Part shown: positions 33,824-43,036 of the stretch, one piece after another | Layout of the letters: every line of letters begins with the position of its first letter | Numbering within the stretch: the stretch's first letter is position 1 | Assembly (NCBI GenBank): GCA_024803745.1 | Contig: JANJXV010000004.1 | Span: 58,013,858-58,077,857 of the forward strand | From: Megascapheus bottae | Lineage: Eukaryota; Chordata; Mammalia; Rodentia; Geomyidae | Length of the DNA stretch: 64,000 nt | Direction of reading: 5' to 3' | Notes under the pieces: model-generated | What the model was told of the DNA's origin: nothing | Database searches by the model: none | The model's input: only the letters and a program-made list of their open reading frames with translations | Position numbers and translations under genes: made by a program

Positions 33824-33970
33824 GAGTGCTTAGAACAAATGTAAGCTACTTGAAGTTGAAGAAGACTTCACAGCCCATTGTGGAAACAGGAGAGGAGTCT
33901 TCTGGAAACATTCAGCTTCTTAAGAGCAGTGGGACCTCTATATTAAGTGTTGACAGCTTAGAAACAAGTG
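33824..33970 (+). CDS. CEP162: CEP162 coding exon 4 (residues 57-106)
   Basis: The acceptor CGTAG|GAGTGC completes Gly57 and the donor is CAAGTG|GTAAGA. The 147 bp encode VLRTNVSYLKLKKTSQP and then a Ser/Glu-rich stretch ending DSLETS, plus one base of residue 106. The TNVSYLK-KKTSQP core is a family hallmark. The polypyrimidine tract is weak (ATTAAATTCGTAG), so this exon may depend on exonic enhancers; that is inference. Confidence 0.92.
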
Positions 33971-34194
33971 GTAAGAAATGTGTAGAATGTGGATCAATAA
34001 GTTCTTAATTACTATACTTATTTCTCAATTTTTACAGAATTTAACTCATCTTGGAGCCTTTACAAAAGCATGTAGATACATCTTCCTCTCTCAATATAGA
34101 TGTATCTTCCTAGAATTTAAAAATTAAAACTCCAGACAATTGTATCAGTTTTGTCTTTGAATCCATTTGGTGGGCTAGAGATTTTTAAATTTTT

Positions 34195-34258
34195 AAAAAT
34201 TTATGGTAGGAGATCAATAAATGTATCATTTAATTGGATCATAATTCCAAATATTAAT
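34195..34258. repeat. 64-bp target-site duplication, left copy
   Basis: Matches 34582-34645 at 62 of 64 positions. Together the copies bracket an L1 3' fragment. This is much longer than the usual 7-20 bp. Confidence 0.85.
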
Positions 34259-34581
34259 ATTAATATCCTTAATATGTGGCTATTAGATCCAAACAGTACA
34301 AGAGCAAGGACTCAGAAGTTGCATAGCCAATGCTATGGACATGGTACTGGAAATATAAACACAACTACATAGACATAAAATCTTACCACTCTATAGACGT
34401 AATGTTTCATTACATAGATTAATATGTATCTATGACATACAAACCCTCAGCCTAATTTTGATTATGTTCTAAAATCTAAGTGCCAGTGATTGTATATAGA
34501 GATTCCCTTCTTGAATACTTGTTCGTTAAACACGTCATTTGAAATATGATGTAAAAATCAATGTTAATAAATTCCTTAACA
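34259..34581 (+). mobile_element. L1 3' UTR fragment (second 3' UTR family)
   Basis: 323 bp, in + orientation, related to the reverse copies at 43067-43380 and 59304-59582 (shared TCCAAACAGTACAAGAGCA and TGCCAGTGATTGTATATAGA). It ends in a short A-rich stretch. The insertion lies in intron 4, close to exon 5. Confidence 0.85.
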
Positions 34582-34645
34582 AAAAATTTATGGTAGGAGT
34601 TCAATAAATGTACCATTTAATTGGATCATAATTCCAAATATTAAT
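34582..34645. repeat. 64-bp target-site duplication, right copy
   Basis: The second copy ends 26 bp before exon 5 and so supplies part of the region where the branch point of that intron should lie. Confidence 0.85.
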
Positions 34646-34671
34646 GAAGTGTGTTTGTGCTTTCTCTTTAG

Positions 34672-34855
34672 AAGCAGTAGTTTCTGAGCTCCATCACAGC
34701 ATTCTTGAATTGGGATTGGACACATTAGAAGAACAAGAGGAGAAAGAGCAATTTTTTGCCAGACTTGAGAAAGGCTTAACTTCTTCCATTGATTATTCAA
34801 GACTAAATAAGGAGTTGGATTCTAATGACTCTACACAATTGAACGCCTTACACAG
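34672..34855 (+). CDS. CEP162: CEP162 coding exon 5 (residues 106-167)
   Basis: The acceptor TTCTCTTTAG|AAGCAG completes Glu106; the donor is ACACAG|GTAATG. The 184 bp encode 60 codons plus two bases. The segment DTLEEQEEKEQFFARLEKGL followed by TSSIDYSRLNKELDSNDS is the most strongly recognisable CEP162 block in this window. The acceptor lies only 26 bp downstream of a 64-bp duplicated target site left by an L1 fragment, so the upstream half of its intronic context is a duplicated copy. Confidence 0.95.
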
Positions 34856-36741
34856 GTAATGAAAATACAATATAAACTTATTGACTTATTTTGTGTTACT
34901 CTGTATTTTGGAATTTTAATATTTGCATGGACTCGAGTAGGTAAGCAATGAAAGCAACTAAAGATGAAGTCTTATTTTTGTACTCTATTCTGTGTTTATT
35001 ATTTTAATCAGGGAGTTTTCTTGTGTAGGCAGAATATGTTGAGTTCAAGTTAAACATCCATTCTGCCTTCAGATACCTGAAATTTTATACCAAAGATACT
35101 ATTGAAACTGATTATATAATGGGATAATTCTAGGAAAGAAGCTGATTAGTGGTTTTCTGCAAATAAAGTCCAATAAGAATCCAGGTTACTGTTCTGAAAT
35201 CAAAGATAAAGGAAAAGGAAGTAGCAAACAGGAAACAAACACAAGTTTGGCATATGTCTTACCTCTGTGTTTGATTGACTCTGTTGGTTGTAGGGAACAT
35301 TATTCACTCTGAAATCCTGCTAGTCAATTGAGTTGGTCCTCTCTTGAAATCAGTAGCCATTGGCATTTTCATGAATTTAGTGAAACCTGATGTCTTCTAT
35401 TTCCTCAGTGTAATATAAGAGTTAATTTTTTTTTGTTACAAATGGAAATCAGACTGTGATTTTATTGGATTTTGATAATACAAGTACAAAGAGAAGTATA
35501 ACTTCTGATTGTTGAGTGCCTAGATCAAGATTATTAACTTCCTACAGACAGAAAAAGCAGTACCTATTTACTAGCACAGACTGCATGGGATCTGAAACAT
35601 TTTACTACTTGCCAGTGACCAGGGTAAACTTCCATTTTTGTGGATGTAAACAAGGAATAGGTGTTTCCTCAGGAACAAGGGGCCTATTTACAACAAAAGC
35701 AATTCTGAGTCCGATGTGTTTTCATTGGTGTACCATACATCTGCGTTACTACGAAAGCAAACAGGATCCCACGTGAATTTCTGCTTTATAGGAAAGAAAC
35801 AGTGAGGTTGGGAAATCTGTCACTTTTACTGTAAATAGAAATAAACCTGCTCTTTTGGAGGAAAGAGTACCTCATATCTCATATTTATTTGCTACAAATT
35901 ATGCAAATGGCCTTGGTGAAGAATATTCAGGGCCAGTATCATTGGCATATCCAATGAAAGCTATGTGGGGACTGAAGCAGTTGATTCTCCCAACAATTAC
36001 ACCACAATTTAATCATGCATACCCTTGTTGATCACATTTTTTGCATCTTTGTATTAGTCCTTAATTTTTCTTTACTTCTGAACATATTGTTAAATTTGGA
36101 TATTTCTGTTTATAATAGGCCAGTTGGTGTGCAGCATAGCCTGAAGTCCACAGCATTAAATGCTGTCTACTCTTCTTGTCATCAGAGTCTTCCAGTTCCT
36201 CAGGGTGCGAATATCTCATTAAAGACAGAGTTAAGGGACTGAGAAAGGTACCTGGGTTTGAAAGAAAGTAGTGTATGACTGCTATTCCCTATACAATTAA
36301 AACATGCCCATGTGTGTGCCCCTTGATGAGTTTTCAGCTCCTACTCATTTTCCATTTCCATGTAAATATTGAGCTGGGCAGTGTTTCCTGTCCTCTGTGC
36401 AGACATCACTCACTTCAAGTAACTGCTGGTCAGTTCTTAGTTTAGTTGAAAAAACTGATTGAGGTTATGTGTGTACATGTGGATGCACACACCATGTATA
36501 TAAGTACATATAAATTTGAGAAAATTGGTGTTTTCCATTGGTTACTTGTGCAGTACAATGTCATAAACTGATGATCCTTCATCTTCAAATCATTTTTGTA
36601 TACCTCTGATATTTAGCTTTTGGTAGGACAAAGTATTTGAGAAGATACAGTTTGGGAAGATTTTTATAAAAATATTAAATGGTTATATGAGAATCTGTTA
36701 TTAGTGTGTTACAATACATCATAACTGAATTATTTTTCCAG
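34856..36741. other. CEP162 intron 5, no recognised repeats
   Basis: 1.9 kb of unique-looking sequence. It holds an 86-codon open frame (35516-35776) without family resemblance. I see no SINE or L1, which is unusual for an intron of this gene. Confidence 0.5.
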
Positions 36742-36809
36742 TTACCATGCTACCATAAAGCAAGCTGAAGAGGAACATGAGAGTGAATTGAAGCATGAAA
36801 AACCGCCAG
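36742..36809 (+). CDS. CEP162: CEP162 coding exon 6 (residues 167-190)
   Basis: This short 68-bp exon has acceptor TTTTTCCAG|TTACC and donor CCGCCAG|GTAATT. It completes Ser167, then encodes YHATIKQAEEEHESELKHEK and PP, and leaves one base of Glu190. It is highly charged and probably disordered. The phase matches both neighbours. The next intron (36810-56258, 19.4 kb) is the longest in the window and is mostly L1. Confidence 0.9.
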
Positions 36810-36939
36810 GTAATTTCATTGGTTTTCAAATTTTGTCATACATGAAAAATAGTATCGTTTTGAAATAAGGACACAGCTAAGATATTTATGTAACTTGTAT
36901 GCTTCTTAAAATATTTATGTATTTATAAACTCATTCTAT

Positions 36940-37215
36940 ATAGCTTTCACATATGAGAGCAAGCATGAACTTTTGTCTCCCGACCTGACTTCATATGTCA
37001 CTTAACATAATTATTTCAAATCCTTTCATTTCTTTGTAAATGATGCAATATCATTCTTTCTAATGGATAAATAAAATTCCATTGTGTATATCTACTACAT
37101 TTTCTTGGTCTGTTCATCCATAGAGGAGCATCTAGGCTGACTCCATACTTGGATGTGGTGAAGAGTGCGCAGTGAACATGGCTGCGTTAGTGGCTTGTTT
37201 TTGTATCCTAGAGAA
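36940..37215 (-). mobile_element. L1 ORF2 C-terminal fragment
   Basis: Reverse L1 with CATTTCTTTGTAAATGATGC, CCATTGTGTATATCTACTAC and GTGAACATGGCTGCGTTAGT landmarks. Truncated at both ends. Confidence 0.75.
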
Positions 37216-37723
37216 AATAATAAAGAAAAAAACTGTTACGTTGGAAAGAGCCCTGGGAAGATCGAATGAGGTTGCTTTTGTCATAATCTGACTAATGAGA
37301 AATTATTAGATAAGAATTTGCTTTTCCATCACAGAGAGTACATGAGCCAGTTAGAAAACAAAACAAAACAAAAAACAAGAGATTAAGCTTTGTGTTTGCT
37401 TTTAATGGTGTGTGTGTGTGTCTGTGTGTCTGTGTGTCTTGTAGGCAAACATGGACTTGAATTCATTGACAGTATTGGTACTACTTTGCTGTTGTTTTTG
37501 TCTCCTCCCTTCTTTGTTGGATTGTTTGTAGCACTGTATTTTGTTTATTACTTTGGCTCTTGGAATATTGCTTGTTGTTTTGTTTTCTTAGTGTCCCATG
37601 ATGTATGCAACTTTGCCTTATTAGAGGCTGTTTTGTAGTATTATCAGGCCATGGGATTTTTCTCCTCGACATCTCAAAACTCAGCAATGTATTGTTAGTG
37701 TTGTTAGAAAAATTGTTACTTTA

Positions 37724-37836
37724 AAAGTGGTGTTGTGGTTCAAGCAGTAGAGCACTATCCTTGAGTACAGAGGCACAAGGACAGCATTCGGGCCCTGAAT
37801 TGAAACATCAGGACCAGCAAAAAATAAAATAAAAGA
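37724..37836 (+). mobile_element. SINE right-half fragment
   Basis: Carries only the tRNA-like right module (GTGGTTCAAGCAGTAGAGCA, then GGGCCCTGAATTGAAACATC) and an A-rich tail. A (TG)n-like tract lies shortly upstream at 37408-37438. Confidence 0.75.
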
Positions 37837-38048
37837 ATATTTTCAGAGCTATAGAAATTGAATACCTTCAATAGGTGTCACTTCCTGCTGAAAAGGTCAG
37901 GGTGCTGCAAGTAACTATTCTCACTATCCCAAACTGTACCAGAGCCTGTCATTCCCATAAGAATCACCTCAATTTCATTATACCTTATCATTTTTACAGA
38001 AAATTAATTTGTTTTGATGTTTAAGAAATAAGACGTTTCTTCCTATTC

Positions 38049-40551
38049 TTTCCGTAAAGAATGTCTTTGGGATTTTGATGGGGATTGCATTGAATTTGTA
38101 GATCAATTTTGGCAGTATAGCCATTTTCACTATGTTGATTCTCCCTAGCCATGAGCATGGGCTATCTTTCCATTTCCTAGTATCCTCTTTAACTTCTTTC
38201 GTTAGGTTTTTATAGTTTTCACTGAAATAATTCCTTTACATCTTTGGTTAAATATATTCCTAAGTATTTTATTCTTTTGGGGGCTATTGCGAATGGGATC
38301 ATTTTCTTGATTTGGCCTTCTGTTTGTGTATTGTTGGTGTATAAGAAGGCTACTGACTTCTGAAGGTTGATTTTGTATCCTGCCACTTTGCTAAAGTAGT
38401 TTATTAATTCTAGAAGTTTGAGAGTGGAGTTTGTTGGGTCACTCAAGTAGAGGATCATGTCATCTGCGAATAGGGATAGTTTAATTTCTTCTTTCCCTAT
38501 GTGGATCCCCTTGATGTCCTTTTCTTGCCTTATTGCTCTGGCTAAGGGTTCCAGCACTGTATTGAAGAGAAGTGGAGAGAGTGGGCATCCCTGTCTAGTT
38601 CCTGATTTTAAGGTGAATGGTTCCAGTCTTTCACCATTTAGTATAATACTGGCTGTAGGTTTTTCACACATGGCTTTCACTATTTTGAGGACTGTACCTC
38701 TTATTCCTGTTTTTTCTGTTGTTTTCAACATGAATGGATGTTGTATTTTGTCAAATGCCTTCTCTGCATCCAGAGAAATTATCATATGATTCTTATCCTT
38801 AGGTCTGTTGATGTGATGAATTACATTGATTGATTTGCGAATGTTAAACAAGCCTTGCATCTGTGGGATGAAGCCTACTTGATCATAGTGTATGATTTTT
38901 TAAATTTATTTCTGGATTCTGTTGGCCAATATCTTATTGAGGAGTTTTGCATCTGTGTTCATTAGAGAGATAGGTCTGTAGTTTTCTTTTTTTGTTGGGT
39001 CTTTCCCTGGTTTGGGGATGAGAGTAATATTAGCTTCATAAAATGAGTTTGGTATTGCTCCTTCTGTTTCTATTTCTTGGAAGAGTTTCAAGAGTATAGG
39101 TGTTACTTCATCTTTAAATGTCTTGTAGAATTCCGCAGTGAATCCATCTGGACCTGGGCTCTTTTTGGTTGGCATTTCCCTGATTGCTGCCACAATTTCA
39201 TTGTAAGAGATTGGTTTGTTCAATTTGTTTACCTCATCGTTGTTCAGTGTGGGTAGCCTATATTTATTTAAGAAATCATCCATTTCTACTAGATTTTCTT
39301 GTTTCTTTGAGTATAGGTCCTGGTAGTACCTATTCATTATGGACTGAATTTCTTGGGAATCAGTTGTAATTGTTCCCGTAGGGTCTCTAATCTTGTTTAT
39401 TTGAGTCTCCCCTTTCCTTTTTTTGATTAATCTTGCCAGCGGTCTGTCTATTTTGTTGACTCTTTCAAAGAACCAACTTTTTGATTTATCAATTTTTTGT
39501 ATAGTAGATCTTATTTCAATCTCTGATATTTCTGATTTTATTTTTGTTATTTCTGTCCTTCTAGTTGTTTTAGAGTTAACTTTTTCTTGCCCCTCTAGGT
39601 GTTTCAGTTTTTTTTTTAGGTTATTTACATGCTCTTCTTCTGTCTTTTTAATATGGGCTCCTAGTGCTATAAATTTGCCTCTTAGAACTGCCTTTGCTGT
39701 GTCCCATAAGTTCCTTTGTGATGTTTCTTGATTGTCGTTACATTCAAGGAAGTTTTTAATTTCATTTCTGATCTGATCTGTTACCCAGGATTTATTCAGA
39801 ACTGTGTTGCTCAGTTTCCAAGTGATTGAATGCTTTTTGATTTTGACTGCATTGTTTACAATTAGTCTGACTCCACTGTGGTCTAATAGAATGCATGGGA
39901 TTATATCAGTCCTCTTGTATCTGCTTAAGTTTTCTGTATGAACTATTATATGATCTATTTTGAAGTGTGTTCCATGTGCTGCTGAGAAAAATGTAAAAAG
40001 TTTCGCCGTTGGGTGGAAGACTCTGTGTATATCTGTTAAGCCCAGCTGGGCTATGGTGTCATTCGAGTCAATGGTATCTTTGCTTAACTTTTGTTGAGTT
40101 GACCTGTCATTTGTTGAGAGTAGTGTATTGAGGTCTCCCACTGTGATTGTGTTTGAGTCTATCTTGTTCTGTAATTCTAAGAGAGTTTGTTTGACGAATT
40201 TGGGTGTTCCCGTGTTGGGGGAATAAATGTTTATAACTGTAATATTATGGGCATGGATTGTACCCTTTACTAATATGTAATGGCCATCTTTATCTTTATG
40301 TACTGATTTTACTGAGAAGTTAATTTTATCGAAGATTAAGACCTGCTTTTTTGCTTGGTGCATTGGAGGGGAAAATTCGTTTCCATCCTTTCACTTGGAA
40401 TTTGTTTCTGTCTTTGGCAGTGAGGTGGGTCTCTTGGAGGCAACATATGGTGTTTCTTAATCCAGTCTGCTGCTCTGTGTCTTTTAATTGGATTGTTCAG
40501 CCCATTCACATTTAGGGAAATTATAGAGAAGTGGTCAGTGTCCATTGTCAT
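38049..40551 (-). pseudogene. L1 copy 1 ORF2 (endonuclease and reverse transcriptase)
   Basis: Opens with MTMDTDHFSIISLNVNGLNN (endonuclease start) at 40551. A frameshift near 40350 leads into a 485-codon frame to 38906. After two in-frame stops the RT core continues to 38219 with [11 protein letters not shown] (catalytic FADD). Similarity ends at 38049, before the C-terminal Cys-rich domain. Not functional as it stands, but well preserved. Confidence 0.9.
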
Positions 40552-40599
40552 TATTTATTTTTACTTCTAAGTTTCTTTCTTTTATTCCCCCTTTTGTGT

Positions 40600-40812
40600 T
40601 TAGTGAATTATAGATATTCGCTTCTTGATGAGGGTTCTTGATGTTCTACAATTTGTTCTCGATTAATTAATATTTTTTGTAATGCTGGTTTAGTGTGCAT
40701 GTATTCATAAAGCTTCTCTTTGGAATGAAATATTCTTGTTTCTCCTTCAAATGTAAATGCTAGTTTTGCTGGATATATCAGTCTGGTTTGGCAGTTGTTG
40801 GTCTTTGTGCTC
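40600..40812 (-). pseudogene. L1 copy 1 ORF1 C-terminal remnant
   Basis: Translates in one frame to LIYPAKLAFTFEGETRIFHS, then KEKLYEYMHTKPALQKIL, matching the C-terminal domain of L1 ORF1p (compare the better-preserved piece at 49973-50209). The coiled coil and RRM are absent because 5' UTR-like sequence starts directly upstream. Confidence 0.75.
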
Positions 40813-40814
40813 TT

Positions 40815-42507
40815 CTAGGCATCGAGAAGTCTTGTTGTAGTTCGCTCTGTGGTCGGTAGGTGGCGGTCTTTACTTGAATTGGGACTGGTGGTTCTCAGCC
40901 AAATTGATTCCTCTGCTGACTAGGTCAGAGTTTGCAGTTTTTGCAGGTGTTCAGCCTGTTCTTGGAGGCTGTGTGCCCCTGTATGACTAGCTCTCAGCCC
41001 AACCAGTGGCCTCACAGTGGGCGGTGGGATGGGTCTGCATGCTTCAGTCTCATCGGGCTGGGCAGATGGTTGGTTTTTCTGCGCTGCTTCCAGGGGCGGA
41101 CCCTGGCCAAGGGTCTGGAGTTTGGGAATTTCCAGGGACTCTCAGGTAGGCCAGCTGGTGTCTTCTCTGTTCCCAGGGGCGGGGCCCAGCCGAGGATGTG
41201 GGCTCCAAGGGCTGAGCCACGCCTTTCTGGTTCTCAGAAGGCAAGCTTGGCTACTGGTCTGCCCTTCAGTTCCCTGCTGTGTTTCCACTGCTCTGGCCAG
41301 AGTCTGTGAATATGTGGGGCCCCTTGGTGCTGTCTTGCTCAGGATTCCCAGCGGGAGGGTGCCTGAGTGGGACAGTTGCTGGTTCCCAGACTCCCACAGA
41401 CCCCACCTGCTGTTGTAAGGCAAGGTCTCAGCACCCCCCACTCTCCAGACCCAGTGGCCTGGGAGAAGAACCTGTTGGGCATGTGAGCTGGGACACCCAC
41501 ACCCCCTTTGGTGGGGTGCTGGGTTTTTGTGCTAGCCCGCCTGTCAATCTCCAGTCTAAGGCCTGGGAGAGGATCCTTTTGGGCGGGTGCCAGCAGGGAC
41601 ACCTCCGCCCCCTTTGGTGGGGTGCTGGGTTTTTGTGCTCGCCTGCCTGTCACTCTCCGGACAAAGGCCTGGGAGAGGGTCCTGTTGGGTGGGTGCTCGC
41701 AGGGACAGCTCTGCCCTCTTTGGTGGGGTGCTGGGTTTTAGCGCCTGCCCGCCTGTCAGTCTCTAGTCCTCCAGTCCGAGGCCCGGGGAGGAGGCTGTTG
41801 GAAGAATGGGGGCTGGGACACCTCATCCTCCCTTGGTGGGGTACTGGGTCTTAGCATTTGCCCGCCTGTCAGTCTCCAGTCAATGGCCTGGGGGAGTGGG
41901 CTGTTGAGGGAAGGGACAGGATTCTAAATTCCTTGCCCCCCTGCTCCTGCAAGTCTTTCTCGGGCAGGGTGGAGGAGTCTGAGTTAAGTTCTATAGCTTA
42001 GCACCAGCTCTGCTTTCCCGATGGGTTTGGGGACCCGCTGGGCTACTCACTCCTCTGCGTTTTCTGTGGGTGCTGCACGGTGTTGGAGAATCCTTCACTC
42101 CCCTTGGATCTCTGCCGCCGCCTGCGTTCTGCGTTTGGGTTCCGCTGCTTGCTGTTCTGGTTCCGTGCCTGGGTTCCGCTGCTTCTGTGGCTCGCTGGCC
42201 CGGGTCCTATGCTGGTTTCTGCAGCGGTAGGGGCTGCCCCGCCTGGCACCCTCAGCCGTGGCTTTTTGCGTCTTGGAGCCGGTGGCTAGGGGTGGGGGAG
42301 TGGTCCTCGCATTCCGAATTCTTTGAGAAAGTTGGATGTGAGCTTTATCTGGATTTCTTTTCCATTTTGAGTCCTTCTCCGTTGCTTCTTGAGTTTGTTG
42401 TTGTGGATTTCTTAAGGTAGTTGGCTCGTGGGACTCCCTGGTTCTCTTTTTGTGGGAGAGAGCTAGACAGCGTCCCTATTGTCTCGGCGCCATCTTCTGC
42501 CTCCCTA
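40815..42507 (-). promoter_or_regulatory. L1 copy 1 5' UTR (GC-rich internal promoter)
   Basis: Very GC- and CpG-rich compared with the L1 body. It starts with GGAGGCAGAAGATGGCGCCG on the minus strand, resembling the YY1-bearing start of mammalian L1s. It contains the tandem monomer array at 41456-41930. Open frames of up to 191 codons here are compositional. Confidence 0.75.
41456..41930 (-). repeat. Tandem ~106-bp monomers in L1 5' UTR
   Basis: Four full units begin at 41456, 41560, 41666 and 41780, with a partial fifth at 41885; each starts GGCCTGGGAGAGG or a close variant. The landmark GGTGGGGTGCTGGG recurs at 41510, 41616, 41722 and 41835, giving spacings of 106, 106 and 113 bp. The layout parallels the monomer promoters of mouse L1, although I see no sequence match to mouse monomers. 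Confidence 0.85.
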
Positions 42508-43036
42508 GAGATACTTTTATTTAGCCTCATCCGATATGGCCTTATGTACATGGGTTTTGAGCTATTTTAATCCTCTGCTAGAAGAGTCTTAGGTGTGTAC
42601 TAATTACAAATGAAGGAAACCATTGAGCCTATGTCCCTTTAGGTCTGGCTTACTTTACTTAATATGATTTTTTTCCAAGTCTTTCCATTTCCTTACAAAT
42701 GGGGCGATGTCATTCTTTCTAATGGCAGCATAGAATCCCATTGTGTATAAGTACTATATCTTCTTGGTCCAGTCATCTACTGAGGGGCATCTGAGTTGGT
42801 TTCTTATCTTCCCTATGGTAAATAATGCTGCAGTGAACCTCGTTGTGCTAGTAGTATGTCCTTGTTTCTGGGTATTTGGGTAAATGCCAAGGAGTGAATT
42901 GCTGGGTCATGGGGAGGAGGGGTGCTCGATGTTTAGTCTTTCCCTAATGGTTGAACGAGTTTACACTTCCACCAACAGTGCATTGACCGTCCCTCCAGGC
43001 TACATCGTTGCCACCATCTGTTCTTATTAGATTTTT
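42508..43036 (-). mobile_element. L1 copy 2: 3' UTR start and ORF2 C-terminus
   Basis: Reverse L1 with CTTACTTTACTTAATATGAT, TCCTTACAAATGGGGCGATG and CCATTGTGTATAAGTACTAT. It overlaps in content with copy 4 at 46049 onwards, so they are separate insertions. Its left end meets the 5' end of copy 1 and its right end meets the tail of copy 3. Confidence 0.8.

Larger units (their letters stand above)
38049..42507 (-). mobile_element. L1 copy 1: 5' UTR with monomers, deleted ORF1, ORF2 EN-RT, 3' truncated
   Basis: Reading leftward: a 5' end at about 42507 with a YY1-like AAGATGGCGCC, about 1.65 kb of GC-rich 5' UTR, a short ORF1 C-terminal remnant, and ORF2 through endonuclease and RT until similarity stops at 38049. 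The 3' end is missing instead of the usual 5' end, so a later deletion or recombination is likely. Few stops and frameshifts indicate a relatively young copy. It lies antisense within CEP162 intron 6. Confidence 0.85.

Noticed and set aside
38457..39731. + strand frames of 61-110 codons antisense to L1 ORF2
   Set aside because: Shadows of the well-preserved ORF2 on the minus strand.
41456..41930. Regular repeats considered as a CRISPR array
   Set aside because: Units are contiguous without unique spacers and lie in an L1 5' UTR in mammalian DNA.
40932..42420. Frames up to 191 codons on both strands
   Set aside because: Lie in the GC-rich L1 5' UTR and its monomer array; the repeated protein text reflects DNA repeats.
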